Of a stretch of 64,000 nt of DNA, positions 49,322 through 57,442 are shown in pieces. The notes beneath the pieces were generated by a model. That model was not told the DNA's origin and made no database searches. It saw only the letters and a list, made by a program, of their open reading frames with translations. The DNA lies in contig JAXMAM010000001.1 in NCBI GenBank assembly GCA_046350455.1, positions 163,124-227,123 of the forward strand. The letters are read 5' to 3'. The stretch's first letter is position 1, and each line of letters starts with the position of its first letter. The stretch is from CAZXGD01 sp046350455. Lineage in GTDB: Bacteria; Planctomycetota; Phycisphaerae; Phycisphaerales; SM1A02. A program made the translations under genes and the position numbers.

Positions 49322-51184
49322 GTGACGAGCCCAGCCATCATGGCCTCTGCTGCTGGTTCTGCTGAATGGCAGATGTGGCTCACCGCCGCCGCCATGATTG
49401 GCGTGGTGCTTGCGCTGGTGGCGGGCGTAGCGGCAGACCTTGCCATGCTGGGTGCGCTGGTCCTGCTGTGGCTCAGCGGTGTGCTCACCTCCACGCAGGC
49501 GGTGAGCGGGTTTGCCAACGAGGGCATGCTCTCGGTGGCGGCGCTGTATGTGGTGGCTGCGGGCCTGCAGCAGACTGGCGCGGTGCGCTGGGTGGCTGGG
49601 GGCATGCTGCGGCCTGCTGCTTCGCCGCGCGCTGCGCTGCTGCGCATGTGCCCGCCCATCGCGCTGCTCAGCGCGTTCCTGAACAACACGCCCATCGTGG
49701 CGTTCATGATCCCAGTGGTGCAGGACTGGGCCAAGCGATCCCGCATCCCAGCCAGCAAGCTGCTCATTCCGCTCAGCTACGCAACCATCCTGGGCGGCAC
49801 CATCACGCTCATCGGCACCAGCACCAACCTGGTGGTGCAAGGCCTGGTCACGCAGACGCTGGCTGGCCAGCAGCCCCCCGCTGGGCTGCGCAGCATTGGC
49901 TTCTTTGAACTGGCGGTGGTGGGCCTGCCGCTGGCGGCCGCAGGTCTTGCGTACGTGGTCATGCTTGGCCCGCGCCTCTTGCCAGCGCGCCAGCCAGTCA
50001 TCACCACCGACGCAGACGACGCGCGCAAGTACACCGTCTCTGCCCGCGTCACGCCCGGCGGTGCGCTGGAGGGCCGCACCATTGCGCAGGCCGGCCTGCG
50101 CCACCTGGAAGGGCTGTTCGTGGTGGAGATCGTGCGCCGGGGCGACGCCATTCCAGCGCCAGCGCCCACAGACGTCCTTCAGGGTGACGACCGGCTGGTG
50201 TTTGCCGGCGTGGTGGAGAGCGTGGCAGAGCTGCGCCAGATGCGCGGCCTTGAACTGGACGATGCAGACCACGGCGCTGCCGCGGCAGCCACCGCGCCCA
50301 AGGCAGCAGCCCGCGGCAACCGCCTGGTGGAGGCAGTGGTGTCCGACACCTTCCCAGGCCTGGAGCAGAGCATCCGCGACTTTGGCTTCCGCCGCCGGTA
50401 CGACGCTGCGGTCATCGCTGTGGCGCGCAACGGTCAGCGCGTGACTGGCCGTCTGGGCGACGTGGTGCTGCAGCCCGGCGACACGCTGCTCCTGGATGCA
50501 GACCCCAGCTTCCTGGACCGCAACCGCTCCAGCCGCGACTTCTTCCTGGTGGGCGAGCTTGCCACCGCGCTGCCTGCGCGCACCGACCGCGCGTGGATCG
50601 CGGTGCTCATCCTGGTGCTGATGGTGGCCGCCGCCACCTGGACTGGCCAGATGCTGCTGCCAGCCTTTGCTGCCGCAGCAGGCATGATCCTGCTGCGCTG
50701 CCTGAGCGTGTCCGAGGCGCGCGCCTCGCTTGACCTCTCCACGCTGCTGGTCATCGCCGCCAGCCTGGGCCTCAGCCGCGCCATCGAAGGCACTGGCCTG
50801 GGCAGCGCCATCGGCGGTGGCATTGTGCACGGCGCTGGCGGCCACCCGGTGGCGTCGCTGGCTGCGGTGTACGGCGCCACCATGCTCTTCACCGCGTTTG
50901 CCAGCAACAGCGCTGCTGCGGCCATCATGTTTCCCATCGCGCTGGGCGCAGCCGCCTCATCTGGCGGCAGCCCCATGCCCTATGTGCTGGCTGTGCTCTT
51001 TGCAGCCAGCGCCGACTTTGCCACGCCCATCGGCTACCAGACCAATCTCATGGTGTCTGGGCCCGGCAGCTACCGCTTCACGGACTACCTGCGCTTTGGC
51101 ACGCCGCTGAATGTGCTGGCATGGGTGGTCACGGTGACGGCGCTTTCGCTCTGGTATGGCGTGGGCAGCCCCGCAGCCAACTAG
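49322..51184 (+). CDS. SLC13 (DASS) family permease with two TrkA-C domains, likely sulfate transporter
   Basis: 620 aa. Two membrane halves carry the SLC13 motifs: FLNNTPIVAFMIPVVQDW and TLIGTSTNLVVQGL in the first, FTAFASNSAAAAIMFPIALG and ATPIGYQTNLMVSGPGSY in the second. Between them are two regulatory TrkA-C (RCK_C) domains, near VTPGGALEGRTIAQAGLRHLEGLFVVEI and VVSDTFPGLEQSIRDFGFRRRYDAAVIAVARNG. Bacterial members with this layout include sulfate permeases. The APS kinase gene follows within 10 bp, so sulfate uptake is the best-supported role. Start GTG 49322. It is the first gene of a sulfur operon: permease, cysC, basic protein, cysQ-like phosphatase. Confidence 0.88.
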   Translation: MTSPAIMASAAGSAEWQMWLTAAAMIGVVLALVAGVAADLAMLGALVLLWLSGVLTSTQAVSGFANEGMLSVAALYVVAAGLQQTGAVRWVAGGMLRPAASPRAALLRMCPPIALLSAFLNNTPIVAFMIPVVQDWAKRSRIPASKLLIPLSYATILGGTITLIGTSTNLVVQGLVTQTLAGQQPPAGLRSIGFFELAVVGLPLAAAGLAYVVMLGPRLLPARQPVITTDADDARKYTVSARVTPGGALEGRTIAQAGLRHLEGLFVVEIVRRGDAIPAPAPTDVLQGDDRLVFAGVVESVAELRQMRGLELDDADHGAAAAATAPKAAARGNRLVEAVVSDTFPGLEQSIRDFGFRRRYDAAVIAVARNGQRVTGRLGDVVLQPGDTLLLDADPSFLDRNRSSRDFFLVGELATALPARTDRAWIAVLILVLMVAAATWTGQMLLPAFAAAAGMILLRCLSVSEARASLDLSTLLVIAASLGLSRAIEGTGLGSAIGGGIVHGAGGHPVASLAAVYGATMLFTAFASNSAAAAIMFPIALGAAASSGGSPMPYVLAVLFAASADFATPIGYQTNLMVSGPGSYRFTDYLRFGTPLNVLAWVVTVTALSLWYGVGSPAAN

Positions 51185-51187
51185 ACT
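51182..51187 (+). promoter_or_regulatory. -10-like box TAGACT before cysC
   Basis: TAGACT lies 6 nt before ATG 51194; its TAG is the stop of the SLC13 gene. Confidence 0.3.
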
Positions 51188-51193
51188 GCGCGC

Positions 51194-51832
51194 ATGCCAT
51201 CCATGCAGGAGCGCACACCCTCTGGCAACCGCGACCCCAACGTGGTGTGGCATCCCACGGTGGTTGACCAGGCCGCACGCGACCGCTGCGCTCGCCAGCG
51301 CGGCACCACGGTGTGGCTGACTGGCCTGTCTGGCAGCGGCAAGAGCACCATCGCTGTAGAGCTGGAGCGCCAGCTGGTTGATGCAGGCCACCTGGCCTTC
51401 CGCCTGGACGGCGACAACCTGCGGCACGGCCTGAACGCAGGCGTGGGCTTTGACGCTGCAGGCCGCGCAGAGGCCGTGCGCCGCGCAGGCGAGGCAGCGC
51501 TCCTCATGTCGCAAGCTGGCGTCATCAGCGTGGTCAGCATGATCAGCCCGTATCGCGCAGACCGCCTGGCAGTGCGCGCGCGGCATGAATCCGCCAATGT
51601 GCCGTTTGTGGAAGTTTTCGTGGACGCACCGCTGGCTGTGGCAGAGAAGCGCGATCCCAAGGGCCTGTACGCCCGCGCCCGTGCCGGGGAAATCACGGGC
51701 TTTACCGGCATTGACGACCCCTACGAGGCCCCAGAGCGCCCTGAGGTGCATCTGCGCACCGACCAGCTTGACGCGGCAGAATGCGTTGCAACGCTGCGTT
51801 CCGCGCTGGCTTTTACCAGCCGTATGCGTTGA
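51194..51832 (+). CDS. cysC: adenylylsulfate (APS) kinase
   Basis: 212 aa. Phosphorylates APS to PAPS, the sulfate donor. All family blocks are present: VWLTGLSGSGKSTIAVELE (P-loop), RLDGDNLRHGLNAGVGFD, SMISPYRADRLAVR and RDPKGLYARARAGEITGFTGIDDPYEAPE. It is therefore the functional APS kinase of the window, in contrast to the truncated kinase domain at the end of cysNC. It lies 10 bp after the SLC13 permease and 65 bp before the basic-protein gene. An N-terminal extension of about 35 residues (VVWHPTVVDQAARDRCARQRG) is usual for stand-alone CysC. Confidence 0.95.
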   Translation: MPSMQERTPSGNRDPNVVWHPTVVDQAARDRCARQRGTTVWLTGLSGSGKSTIAVELERQLVDAGHLAFRLDGDNLRHGLNAGVGFDAAGRAEAVRRAGEAALLMSQAGVISVVSMISPYRADRLAVRARHESANVPFVEVFVDAPLAVAEKRDPKGLYARARAGEITGFTGIDDPYEAPERPEVHLRTDQLDAAECVATLRSALAFTSRMR

Positions 51833-51881
51833 TAACGCCCTTCGGTTTTGCTTTTCCTCTGCACAAGCGGTGGCGCTTTGG

Positions 51882-51887
51882 TAGAGT
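51882..51887 (+). promoter_or_regulatory. -10-like box TAGAGT of the basic-protein gene
   Basis: TAGAGT lies 10 nt before ATG 51898. The segment from 51833 is a rare AT-rich stretch in this window, consistent with a true promoter. Confidence 0.5.
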
Positions 51888-51897
51888 CGTTCCCCCC

Positions 51898-52425
51898 ATG
51901 GCAACCAAGACCAAATCTGCTCCCAAGAAGAAGGCCGCCAAGGCCTCTGACACCCCCGCAACACCACGCGCTGGCCGCCGCAGCGCCAGCTTTGACTTCA
52001 GTGGCCTGGTGCGCGAAGTGCGCGACCTGCGCTCTGTGCGCGAGAAGTACCAGCAGCTCCTGCATGAGCACAACGGCCTGCTGGGCACGCTGAAGGACCT
52101 CTCCTCCGAGCTGGGCACCAGCGCCCGCCGCGCGTGGGACAACTACCGCGGTGGCAAGGCCCCGGCCGGCGGTGGCGTCTCCACCCGCCGCGCTCGCACT
52201 GCCAGCGCCCATGTGGACGGCCAGTACGAAAAGCTCTGCGGCGTGATCCCCACAGCGTGGACCAGCAAGGAAGACATCTGCAAAGCCGCAGGCCTTGATC
52301 CACAGGACGCCAACACGGCCTTCCGCCGTCTGGTCACTGGCTTCAAGCGCGGCGGCAAGTCGCACCCGGCCAAGCTGGAAAGCAACGGCAAGCGCGGCAC
52401 TGAAGGCCGCTACCGCAAGAAGTGA
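51898..52425 (+). CDS. unknown basic protein with coiled coil, in the sulfur operon
   Basis: 175 aa, not recognised. The N-terminus is Lys/Ala-rich (MATKTKSAPKKKAAKA), then comes a likely coiled coil at about 38-75 (LVREVRDLRSVREKYQQLL, LLGTLKDLSSEL), a basic linker, and a C-terminal helical part (SKEDICKAAGLDPQDANTAF) like a small winged-helix that ends in a run of basic residues (KRGTEGRYRKK). The composition suggests nucleic-acid binding, as in histone-H1-like proteins or helix-turn-helix regulators. It lies between cysC and the PAP-phosphatase-like gene, with a GTGA overlap with the latter; a role in controlling sulfate assimilation is possible but unproven. Confidence 0.75.
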   Translation: MATKTKSAPKKKAAKASDTPATPRAGRRSASFDFSGLVREVRDLRSVREKYQQLLHEHNGLLGTLKDLSSELGTSARRAWDNYRGGKAPAGGGVSTRRARTASAHVDGQYEKLCGVIPTAWTSKEDICKAAGLDPQDANTAFRRLVTGFKRGGKSHPAKLESNGKRGTEGRYRKK

Positions 52426-53387
52426 ACGATCCCGCTGTTCAGGTCCAATCCGCCATCGCTGCAGCCCGCGCTGCGGCGATGGCGGTTTCACAGGTAGGAG
52501 ACCCCCAGGCATTCGACAAGGGCGGCGCTGGCCCAGCCACCGTGGCAGACCTGGCCAGCCAGGTGGCGGCATCGCTGGCGCTGCGCGAGCTGTGCGGGCC
52601 ATGTGCGCGCATCGTGGCAGAGGAGTCCTGGGAGGAGATGGAGGCGCACGGCGCGCACACCGTGGTGGGCGCGGTGGTGGCGGCAGTGAAGGCCGCTGGC
52701 TTCCCCTGCGACGAGCGCATCTGCGAGGAAGTGCTGCGCTCTGCCCGCGACGAAGGCGGCGCCGAAGGCACCTTCTGGGCCATTGATCCGCTGGACGGCA
52801 CCAAGGGCTACCTGCGCGGTGGTCAGTTTGCCGTGGCCATTGCGCTGGTGCACAACGGCCTGCCAGCGGTGGGCGTGCTGGCTGCGCCGCGCTTGGCCCT
52901 GCGTGGCGCAGAGGCTGGCGCTGGCGTGCTCTTTGGCGCTGCGCGCGGCCATGGCGCGTGGCAGGCGCCGCTGCCAGAGGGCGACCCGCAGCCCATCCAG
53001 TGCACGCCGTGGTCTCCAGGCATGCCTGTGCGCCTGGCTGCCAGCGTAGAGAAGAGCCACAGCGCGGTGGACCAAGTGGAAGCCGTGGTGGGCCGGATCG
53101 GCACAGTGCAAGCCATTCGTATGGATAGCCAGGCCAAATATGGATTGGTGGCTCGCGGTTGTGCAGATGCATACATTCGCAATAGCCCAACGCCCGGCTA
53201 TGTAGAGCACATCTGGGACCATGCGGCAGGCGCGCTGGTGGCGCAGGAGGCCGGCTGCACGGTGACAGACCTGCACGGCGCGCCGCTTGCGTTCCACAAG
53301 GGCCGCGGCCTGCATGGCAACGTGGGCGTGCTGTGCGCACCCCCAGCGCTCCATGCCCGCCTGGTGGCGGCTTTTGCGCACCCTTGA
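52422..53387 (+). CDS. cysQ: 3'(2'),5'-bisphosphate nucleotidase-like inositol-monophosphatase-family protein
   Basis: 321 aa. The metal-binding signature is FWAIDPLDGTKGYLRGGQFAVAIAL and the second site HIWDHAAGALVAQEAGCTVTDLHG; the early Glu pair is in VAEESWEEME. DPLDGTKGYLRGGQ is the HAL2/PAP-phosphatase form, not the myo-inositol form. The enzyme hydrolyses PAP, the by-product of every sulfotransfer, which otherwise inhibits sulfotransferases. It starts with GTG 52422 in a GTGA overlap and closes the sulfur operon. HAL2-type activity is thus supported by motif and context; the symbol cysQ is used for function, though HAL2-like is equally apt. Confidence 0.88.
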   Translation: MNDPAVQVQSAIAAARAAAMAVSQVGDPQAFDKGGAGPATVADLASQVAASLALRELCGPCARIVAEESWEEMEAHGAHTVVGAVVAAVKAAGFPCDERICEEVLRSARDEGGAEGTFWAIDPLDGTKGYLRGGQFAVAIALVHNGLPAVGVLAAPRLALRGAEAGAGVLFGAARGHGAWQAPLPEGDPQPIQCTPWSPGMPVRLAASVEKSHSAVDQVEAVVGRIGTVQAIRMDSQAKYGLVARGCADAYIRNSPTPGYVEHIWDHAAGALVAQEAGCTVTDLHGAPLAFHKGRGLHGNVGVLCAPPALHARLVAAFAHP

Positions 53388-53416
53388 TGCCCTCCTTCCG
53401 GTAGAACATTCGTTCC

Positions 53417-54598
53417 ATGGCCCGCGTCGCGCTCATCGGTGGTTTTGGTGACCTGGTGGTCAAGCTGCGTGGCAGCCTGATCCACGCGCTCCGCAAGCAG
53501 GGGCACGAGGTGGTGGTCTGCACCCCAGCCCCATCAGCCGCCGCCGCAGCCGGCGTGCAGGAAGGCCTGCGCACCCTGGGCGCGCGCTTTGTGGAAGCGC
53601 CGCTGGACCGCACCAGCACCAACCCGTTCACTGAGATGGCCTCGCGCAGCTTCTACCAGCGCTTCATGCGCGATGAAGCCCCCGATGCTGTCCTGGCCTA
53701 CAACCCCAAGCCTGTCTTCTACGCAGTGCCGGCCGCGCGCCGCGCTGGCGTGCGCCACATCAGCGCCATGATCACTGGCCTGGGGTACGCGTTTGTCAGC
53801 ACGTCTGTCTCTGCGCGCCTGATGGCCATGGTGGCCATGCGCCTCTACCGCCGCGCGCTGCCGCAGGCCGACTGCGTGATCTTCCAGAACAGCGACGACC
53901 GCGCCTTCTTTGAGCACGCTGGCCTCCTGGGCGGTGTGCGCAAGGTGGAGCAGGTGGCCGGCCCCGGCGTGGATCTGGAGCAGTTCCCCTACGTGCCCAT
54001 GGCCGAGCCGCCCAAGGTCATCACCTATCTGTTCATGGGCCGGCTGCTGCGCGACAAGGGCGTGGAGGACTTTGTGCAGGCTGCGCGCGCGCTGCGCCAG
54101 CTTCGCCTGGACCACGACCGCATGCGCTTCCAGATCGCTGGCTTTGTGGACAGCAACCCAGCCAGCGTCACGGCGCAGGACGTGGCGGCCTGGCAGTCTG
54201 AAGGCGTGGTGGAGTACCTGGGCCGCCTGGAGGACGTGCGCCCCGCGTTGGCGGCAGCCACTGTCTTTGTGCTGCCAAGCCGCGGTGAAGGCATGCCCAA
54301 GTCCATCTTGGAAGCCATGGCCACAGGCCGCCCGGTAGTGACCACTGATGCTCCCGGATGCCGCGAGTCCATCGAGGATCAGGTGAGCGGCTACCTGGTG
54401 CCAGCAGACAGCCCGCCAGCGCTGGCCGTGGGCATGGAGCAGTTCCTAGAAGACCCCAAGCTGGTGGTGGTCATGGGCCGCGCCGCGCGCGAGCGTGCCG
54501 AGGCGGTGTTCGACAGCCGCAAGGTGAACGCGCAGATGCTGGCCGCCATGGGCCTGGCCTCCACGCGCGGACGCGAGCCAGCCACCGCAGGGGCGTGA
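53417..54598 (+). CDS. glycosyltransferase family 4 (PglA-like), paralogue
   Basis: 393 aa. N-terminal strand ARVALIGGFGDLVVKLRGSLIHALRKQGHEVVV; then HISAMITGLGYAFVS and PGVDLEQFPYVPM; the donor domain has YLFMGRLLRDKGVEDFVQAARAL and the EX7E-type SRGEGMPKSILEAMATGRPVVTTDAPGCRESI. It has the same order of motifs as the protein at 9928-11079, so the two are paralogues. The family transfers HexNAc to undecaprenyl-PP-linked sugars. TAGAAC sits 9 nt before ATG 53417, an imperfect -10. It follows the sulfur operon by 29 bp and may be co-transcribed. Confidence 0.85.
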   Translation: MARVALIGGFGDLVVKLRGSLIHALRKQGHEVVVCTPAPSAAAAAGVQEGLRTLGARFVEAPLDRTSTNPFTEMASRSFYQRFMRDEAPDAVLAYNPKPVFYAVPAARRAGVRHISAMITGLGYAFVSTSVSARLMAMVAMRLYRRALPQADCVIFQNSDDRAFFEHAGLLGGVRKVEQVAGPGVDLEQFPYVPMAEPPKVITYLFMGRLLRDKGVEDFVQAARALRQLRLDHDRMRFQIAGFVDSNPASVTAQDVAAWQSEGVVEYLGRLEDVRPALAAATVFVLPSRGEGMPKSILEAMATGRPVVTTDAPGCRESIEDQVSGYLVPADSPPALAVGMEQFLEDPKLVVVMGRAARERAEAVFDSRKVNAQMLAAMGLASTRGREPATAGA

Positions 54599-54650
54599 CA
54601 GCGCTCCCGCCCCCCGCGCACATGGCCCGCGCGCTCACGTGCACCCGCGC

Positions 54651-57209
54651 TCAGCGGTCTGCGATGCCAATCACGCGCCCGGGCGAGTCACCAAGATCCT
54701 TGGCCTTCTTGATGTGCGGCCGGCCGTCCCAGCTCATGTAGATGATGAAGTTGCGGGACCCATCGCGCATCCACGTGTCCAGCACGCCATCGCCGTCCCA
54801 GTCGCGCACGTCAATGATGCGGCCGCCAGTGATGGCCGTGCGCATGCGCCGGCGCACCTGGTACGCACCATCGTCGTTCACCTCGTACAGGTGCACCACG
54901 GTGTCGTCGGCCTGCCACCAGATGTCAGACTGGCCATCTGAATCCAGATCGCCAAAGCCAACCAGGCGCGCGTTCTTGCCGCCGTCGCGCAGCGGCACAT
55001 AGGTCACGTTCTCGCCGTCGTCCTGCAGCAGCATGAAGTTGCCGGCGGCGCGGTCGCGGATGAAGATGTCGTTGGAGCTGCTGGTGAACGGGCCGGTGAA
55101 GATGGTCCAGTTGCCTTCAGGCAGCTCGTACTCGCGGCTGCTGCTGATGGAGCCGCCGCTCATGTACCACACGGTCACCTGGCGTGGATCCAGCACGCTC
55201 TGCAGGATGATGTCATCCTTGGAGTCGGCGTTGACGTCCGCCACCTTCACCACGTCGTAGCCGGCAGGCAGGGTGTCAATGGCCACGTCCTCCAGGATCT
55301 TGAAGGCGTCGCGCTTCAGGTAGCGCAGCACGTTGGTGGGCGTGACATACAGGATGTCGCCAGAGTTGTCGTTGTTCATGTCGCCCACGCCCGCAAAGGT
55401 GCCGCCTTCTGGCAGCGCGGTCAGGGGCTTGAACTGCGGCTTGTTGCCGTTGTGGATGCCGTCGGTCTGCAGCAGGCTGATGCGCTTGCTGTTCACCGCC
55501 ACTGCAGAGCCCTTGATGATGCCCCAGTCGCGCACGATGGGCGTGAGCGGAATGGTGAAGCCGCCACCAAAGTCAGAGCCAGTGCCAGGTGCGCCACCGC
55601 CAGTGATGCCACCACCAGTGCCGCCCGAGCCTGCGCCGCCGCCGCCACCACCGCCGCCGCCAGCGCCGATCACGCCACCAGCTGGGCCAGCCACCTGGCC
55701 AGGCTCAGTGCCAACGTCGCCCAGCGTGTACTGGAAGCCATAGACCGTGCCGTCTGAGCCAGTGGGAGTTTCAGATCCCACCAGCGCAAAGTTGCCGCCG
55801 CTGGAACCAATGGCAACCGAACGGCCGATGCTGGAGTTCTGCACGGTGATGCTGGGAGACCACAGGTCGCCAGACAGCGCGCCAGCGCCGCGGAAGCCCC
55901 ACGTGCCGCCAGCCGAGCGCACAAAGCAGAAGCCAGCGCCAGCGTTGATCACCTGGCGCAGCTCCAGCGGGTCGGTCTCGCCCGGCAGAATGGTGTCGTA
56001 GCCAGGCGCGCCCGCCAGCAGGGTGGGCGGGTCCGTGCGGGTCATGGCCAGCGCGTAGCCAAAGTTGTTGTTCGGATTGTCCGCGCGGGGCAGCAGGGCT
56101 GCGTCGTCCAGCCAGTTGGTGCCATCGGGGCTGCGCAGCACGTACACGATGCCGTTGCCAGCCACGCTGCTCGACGCACCGCTGGCCTGCGTTGGAGCAC
56201 CCACGGCGATGTAGTCCGGCTCTGCGCCGCTGCCGTCGCGCACCGCTACCGCTGCGCCGAACTGCGCGCCCGCCACAGGCGTGCTGCGCGAAAGCTTGGT
56301 GAGCAGCGCAAAGGGCTGCCCCAGCGCAGAGCGCTTGAACACCATCACGCTGCCGGCGTTCACCTTGCCGGTCACGTCGTCGTTCTGGATGCCGCACACC
56401 AGCAGGTTGCCATCCAGCGCCACCTTGGTGCCCAGCTGGTCGTTGGAGCCGCCCGCTTCATCTGTGAGCTTCTGTGTCTGCGTCCAGGTTTCGCCGGACT
56501 TCTCAAACACGTACACGGCGCCGGTGTTGCTGCTGCCGCTCAGGGGGCAGCCCACCACCAGCGTGTCGTTGGCCATGGCCACGCTGAAGCCGAATTCGTC
56601 GATGGTCTGCAGGTCAGTGGGGACGATGCTCTGCGTGGGCATGCGCGTGCGCGAGCCCAGCGCGCCAGTGCTCTCTGCCACGCCCCACGAGTCACCAGAG
56701 CTCTTCTTGAAGTAGAAGGCAGCGCCGCTGAACAGGCCACGGCCGTTGTACGCCCACGCGCCCACCACGATGTCGTTGGTGGTGGGATCAATGGCCACTG
56801 CAGAGCCCATCTGCGCCAGCATGATCTGCGGCATGACCAGGCGCTGCACAAAGCTCCAGCTGTTGCCGCTGCGGCGGAACACGTAGGCCGCGCCAGCGCC
56901 GTTCACGGTGGAGTCGTCGTCCACGCTGAAGAGGCGCGCGTCTGGCGCGCCAATCACGGCGTAGCTGTCGTTCATGGCCATGGCAAAGCCAAAGCGCGCG
57001 CCAGCCTGGGGCGCCTCGTTGGCGTCGGCGGCCACGGCGATCTCTGTGCCGGGCGCCCAGCCCTGGAGGGGCGGTGGCGTCTGCGCCACAGCAGCCGGGC
57101 ACCACGCTGCCGCAGCAGCCAGCGCGCAGACGGCTCCAGCAGCGGAGCGCAGGCTGGAAGTCCAGTGGCGGCAGGGAATTCGCGCAGGGTGGCGTGGCAT
57201 CTGGCTCAT
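54651..57209 (-). CDS. exported FG-GAP/VCBS-repeat protein
   Basis: 852 aa. Signal peptide ends near AAAWCPAAVA-Q. Residues up to about 520 hold FG-GAP repeats with the pattern G-F/S-x-V-A-x-x-x-x-x-x-V-V-G-x-P (FGFAMAMNDSYAVIGAPD, FGFSVAMANDTLVVGCP, LGTKVALDGNLLVCGI, FGAAVAVRDGSGAEPDYIAV). A Gly-rich linker (about 530-575) then leads to VCBS-type calcium-binding repeats (GVGDMNNDNSGDILYV, KVADVNADSKDDIILQ, GFGDLDSDGQSDIWWQ, DVRDWDGDGVLDTWMR). This makes an extracellular beta-propeller pair. I chose ATG 57209 because it begins the signal peptide. Function unknown; adhesion or structural roles are usual for such proteins. Confidence 0.85.
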   Translation of the reverse strand: MSQMPRHPARIPCRHWTSSLRSAAGAVCALAAAAAWCPAAVAQTPPPLQGWAPGTEIAVAADANEAPQAGARFGFAMAMNDSYAVIGAPDARLFSVDDDSTVNGAGAAYVFRRSGNSWSFVQRLVMPQIMLAQMGSAVAIDPTTNDIVVGAWAYNGRGLFSGAAFYFKKSSGDSWGVAESTGALGSRTRMPTQSIVPTDLQTIDEFGFSVAMANDTLVVGCPLSGSSNTGAVYVFEKSGETWTQTQKLTDEAGGSNDQLGTKVALDGNLLVCGIQNDDVTGKVNAGSVMVFKRSALGQPFALLTKLSRSTPVAGAQFGAAVAVRDGSGAEPDYIAVGAPTQASGASSSVAGNGIVYVLRSPDGTNWLDDAALLPRADNPNNNFGYALAMTRTDPPTLLAGAPGYDTILPGETDPLELRQVINAGAGFCFVRSAGGTWGFRGAGALSGDLWSPSITVQNSSIGRSVAIGSSGGNFALVGSETPTGSDGTVYGFQYTLGDVGTEPGQVAGPAGGVIGAGGGGGGGGGAGSGGTGGGITGGGAPGTGSDFGGGFTIPLTPIVRDWGIIKGSAVAVNSKRISLLQTDGIHNGNKPQFKPLTALPEGGTFAGVGDMNNDNSGDILYVTPTNVLRYLKRDAFKILEDVAIDTLPAGYDVVKVADVNADSKDDIILQSVLDPRQVTVWYMSGGSISSSREYELPEGNWTIFTGPFTSSSNDIFIRDRAAGNFMLLQDDGENVTYVPLRDGGKNARLVGFGDLDSDGQSDIWWQADDTVVHLYEVNDDGAYQVRRRMRTAITGGRIIDVRDWDGDGVLDTWMRDGSRNFIIYMSWDGRPHIKKAKDLGDSPGRVIGIADR

Positions 57210-57442
57210 GGGTACGTGGCCCTCTTCAACGCAGGAACAGGGGCCTCTCTTACATCTATGTTCTAGCTGGGCCCTCCGTGCCATCTTTGGCAGGGATTTC
57301 GGAGGGATTTCAGGCATCACAGGGGTATTCGTCGTCGTTCCACCCCTTGTCGGTTCCAAACCACCGATGTGGACCTGCGTGGGTCCGGTAACTTTCGGGG
57401 GATTGTTGGATGCGTGGTCCCGCATCCGCTCCAGAGACAGCC
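57210..57442. promoter_or_regulatory. divergent intergenic region of two exported-protein genes
   Basis: 233 bp without a gene. TAACTT at 57390-57395 could serve the plus-strand gene; on the minus strand TAGAACAT near 57247-57254 is possible. The bases around 57240-57300 are less GC-rich than the rest. No Shine-Dalgarno close to ATG 57443 is seen. Nothing more can be supported. Confidence 0.3.

Noticed and set aside
51721..53631. Minus-strand open frame spanning the basic protein and cysQ
   Set aside because: Crosses three well-supported plus-strand genes and is Arg/Pro-rich without motifs.
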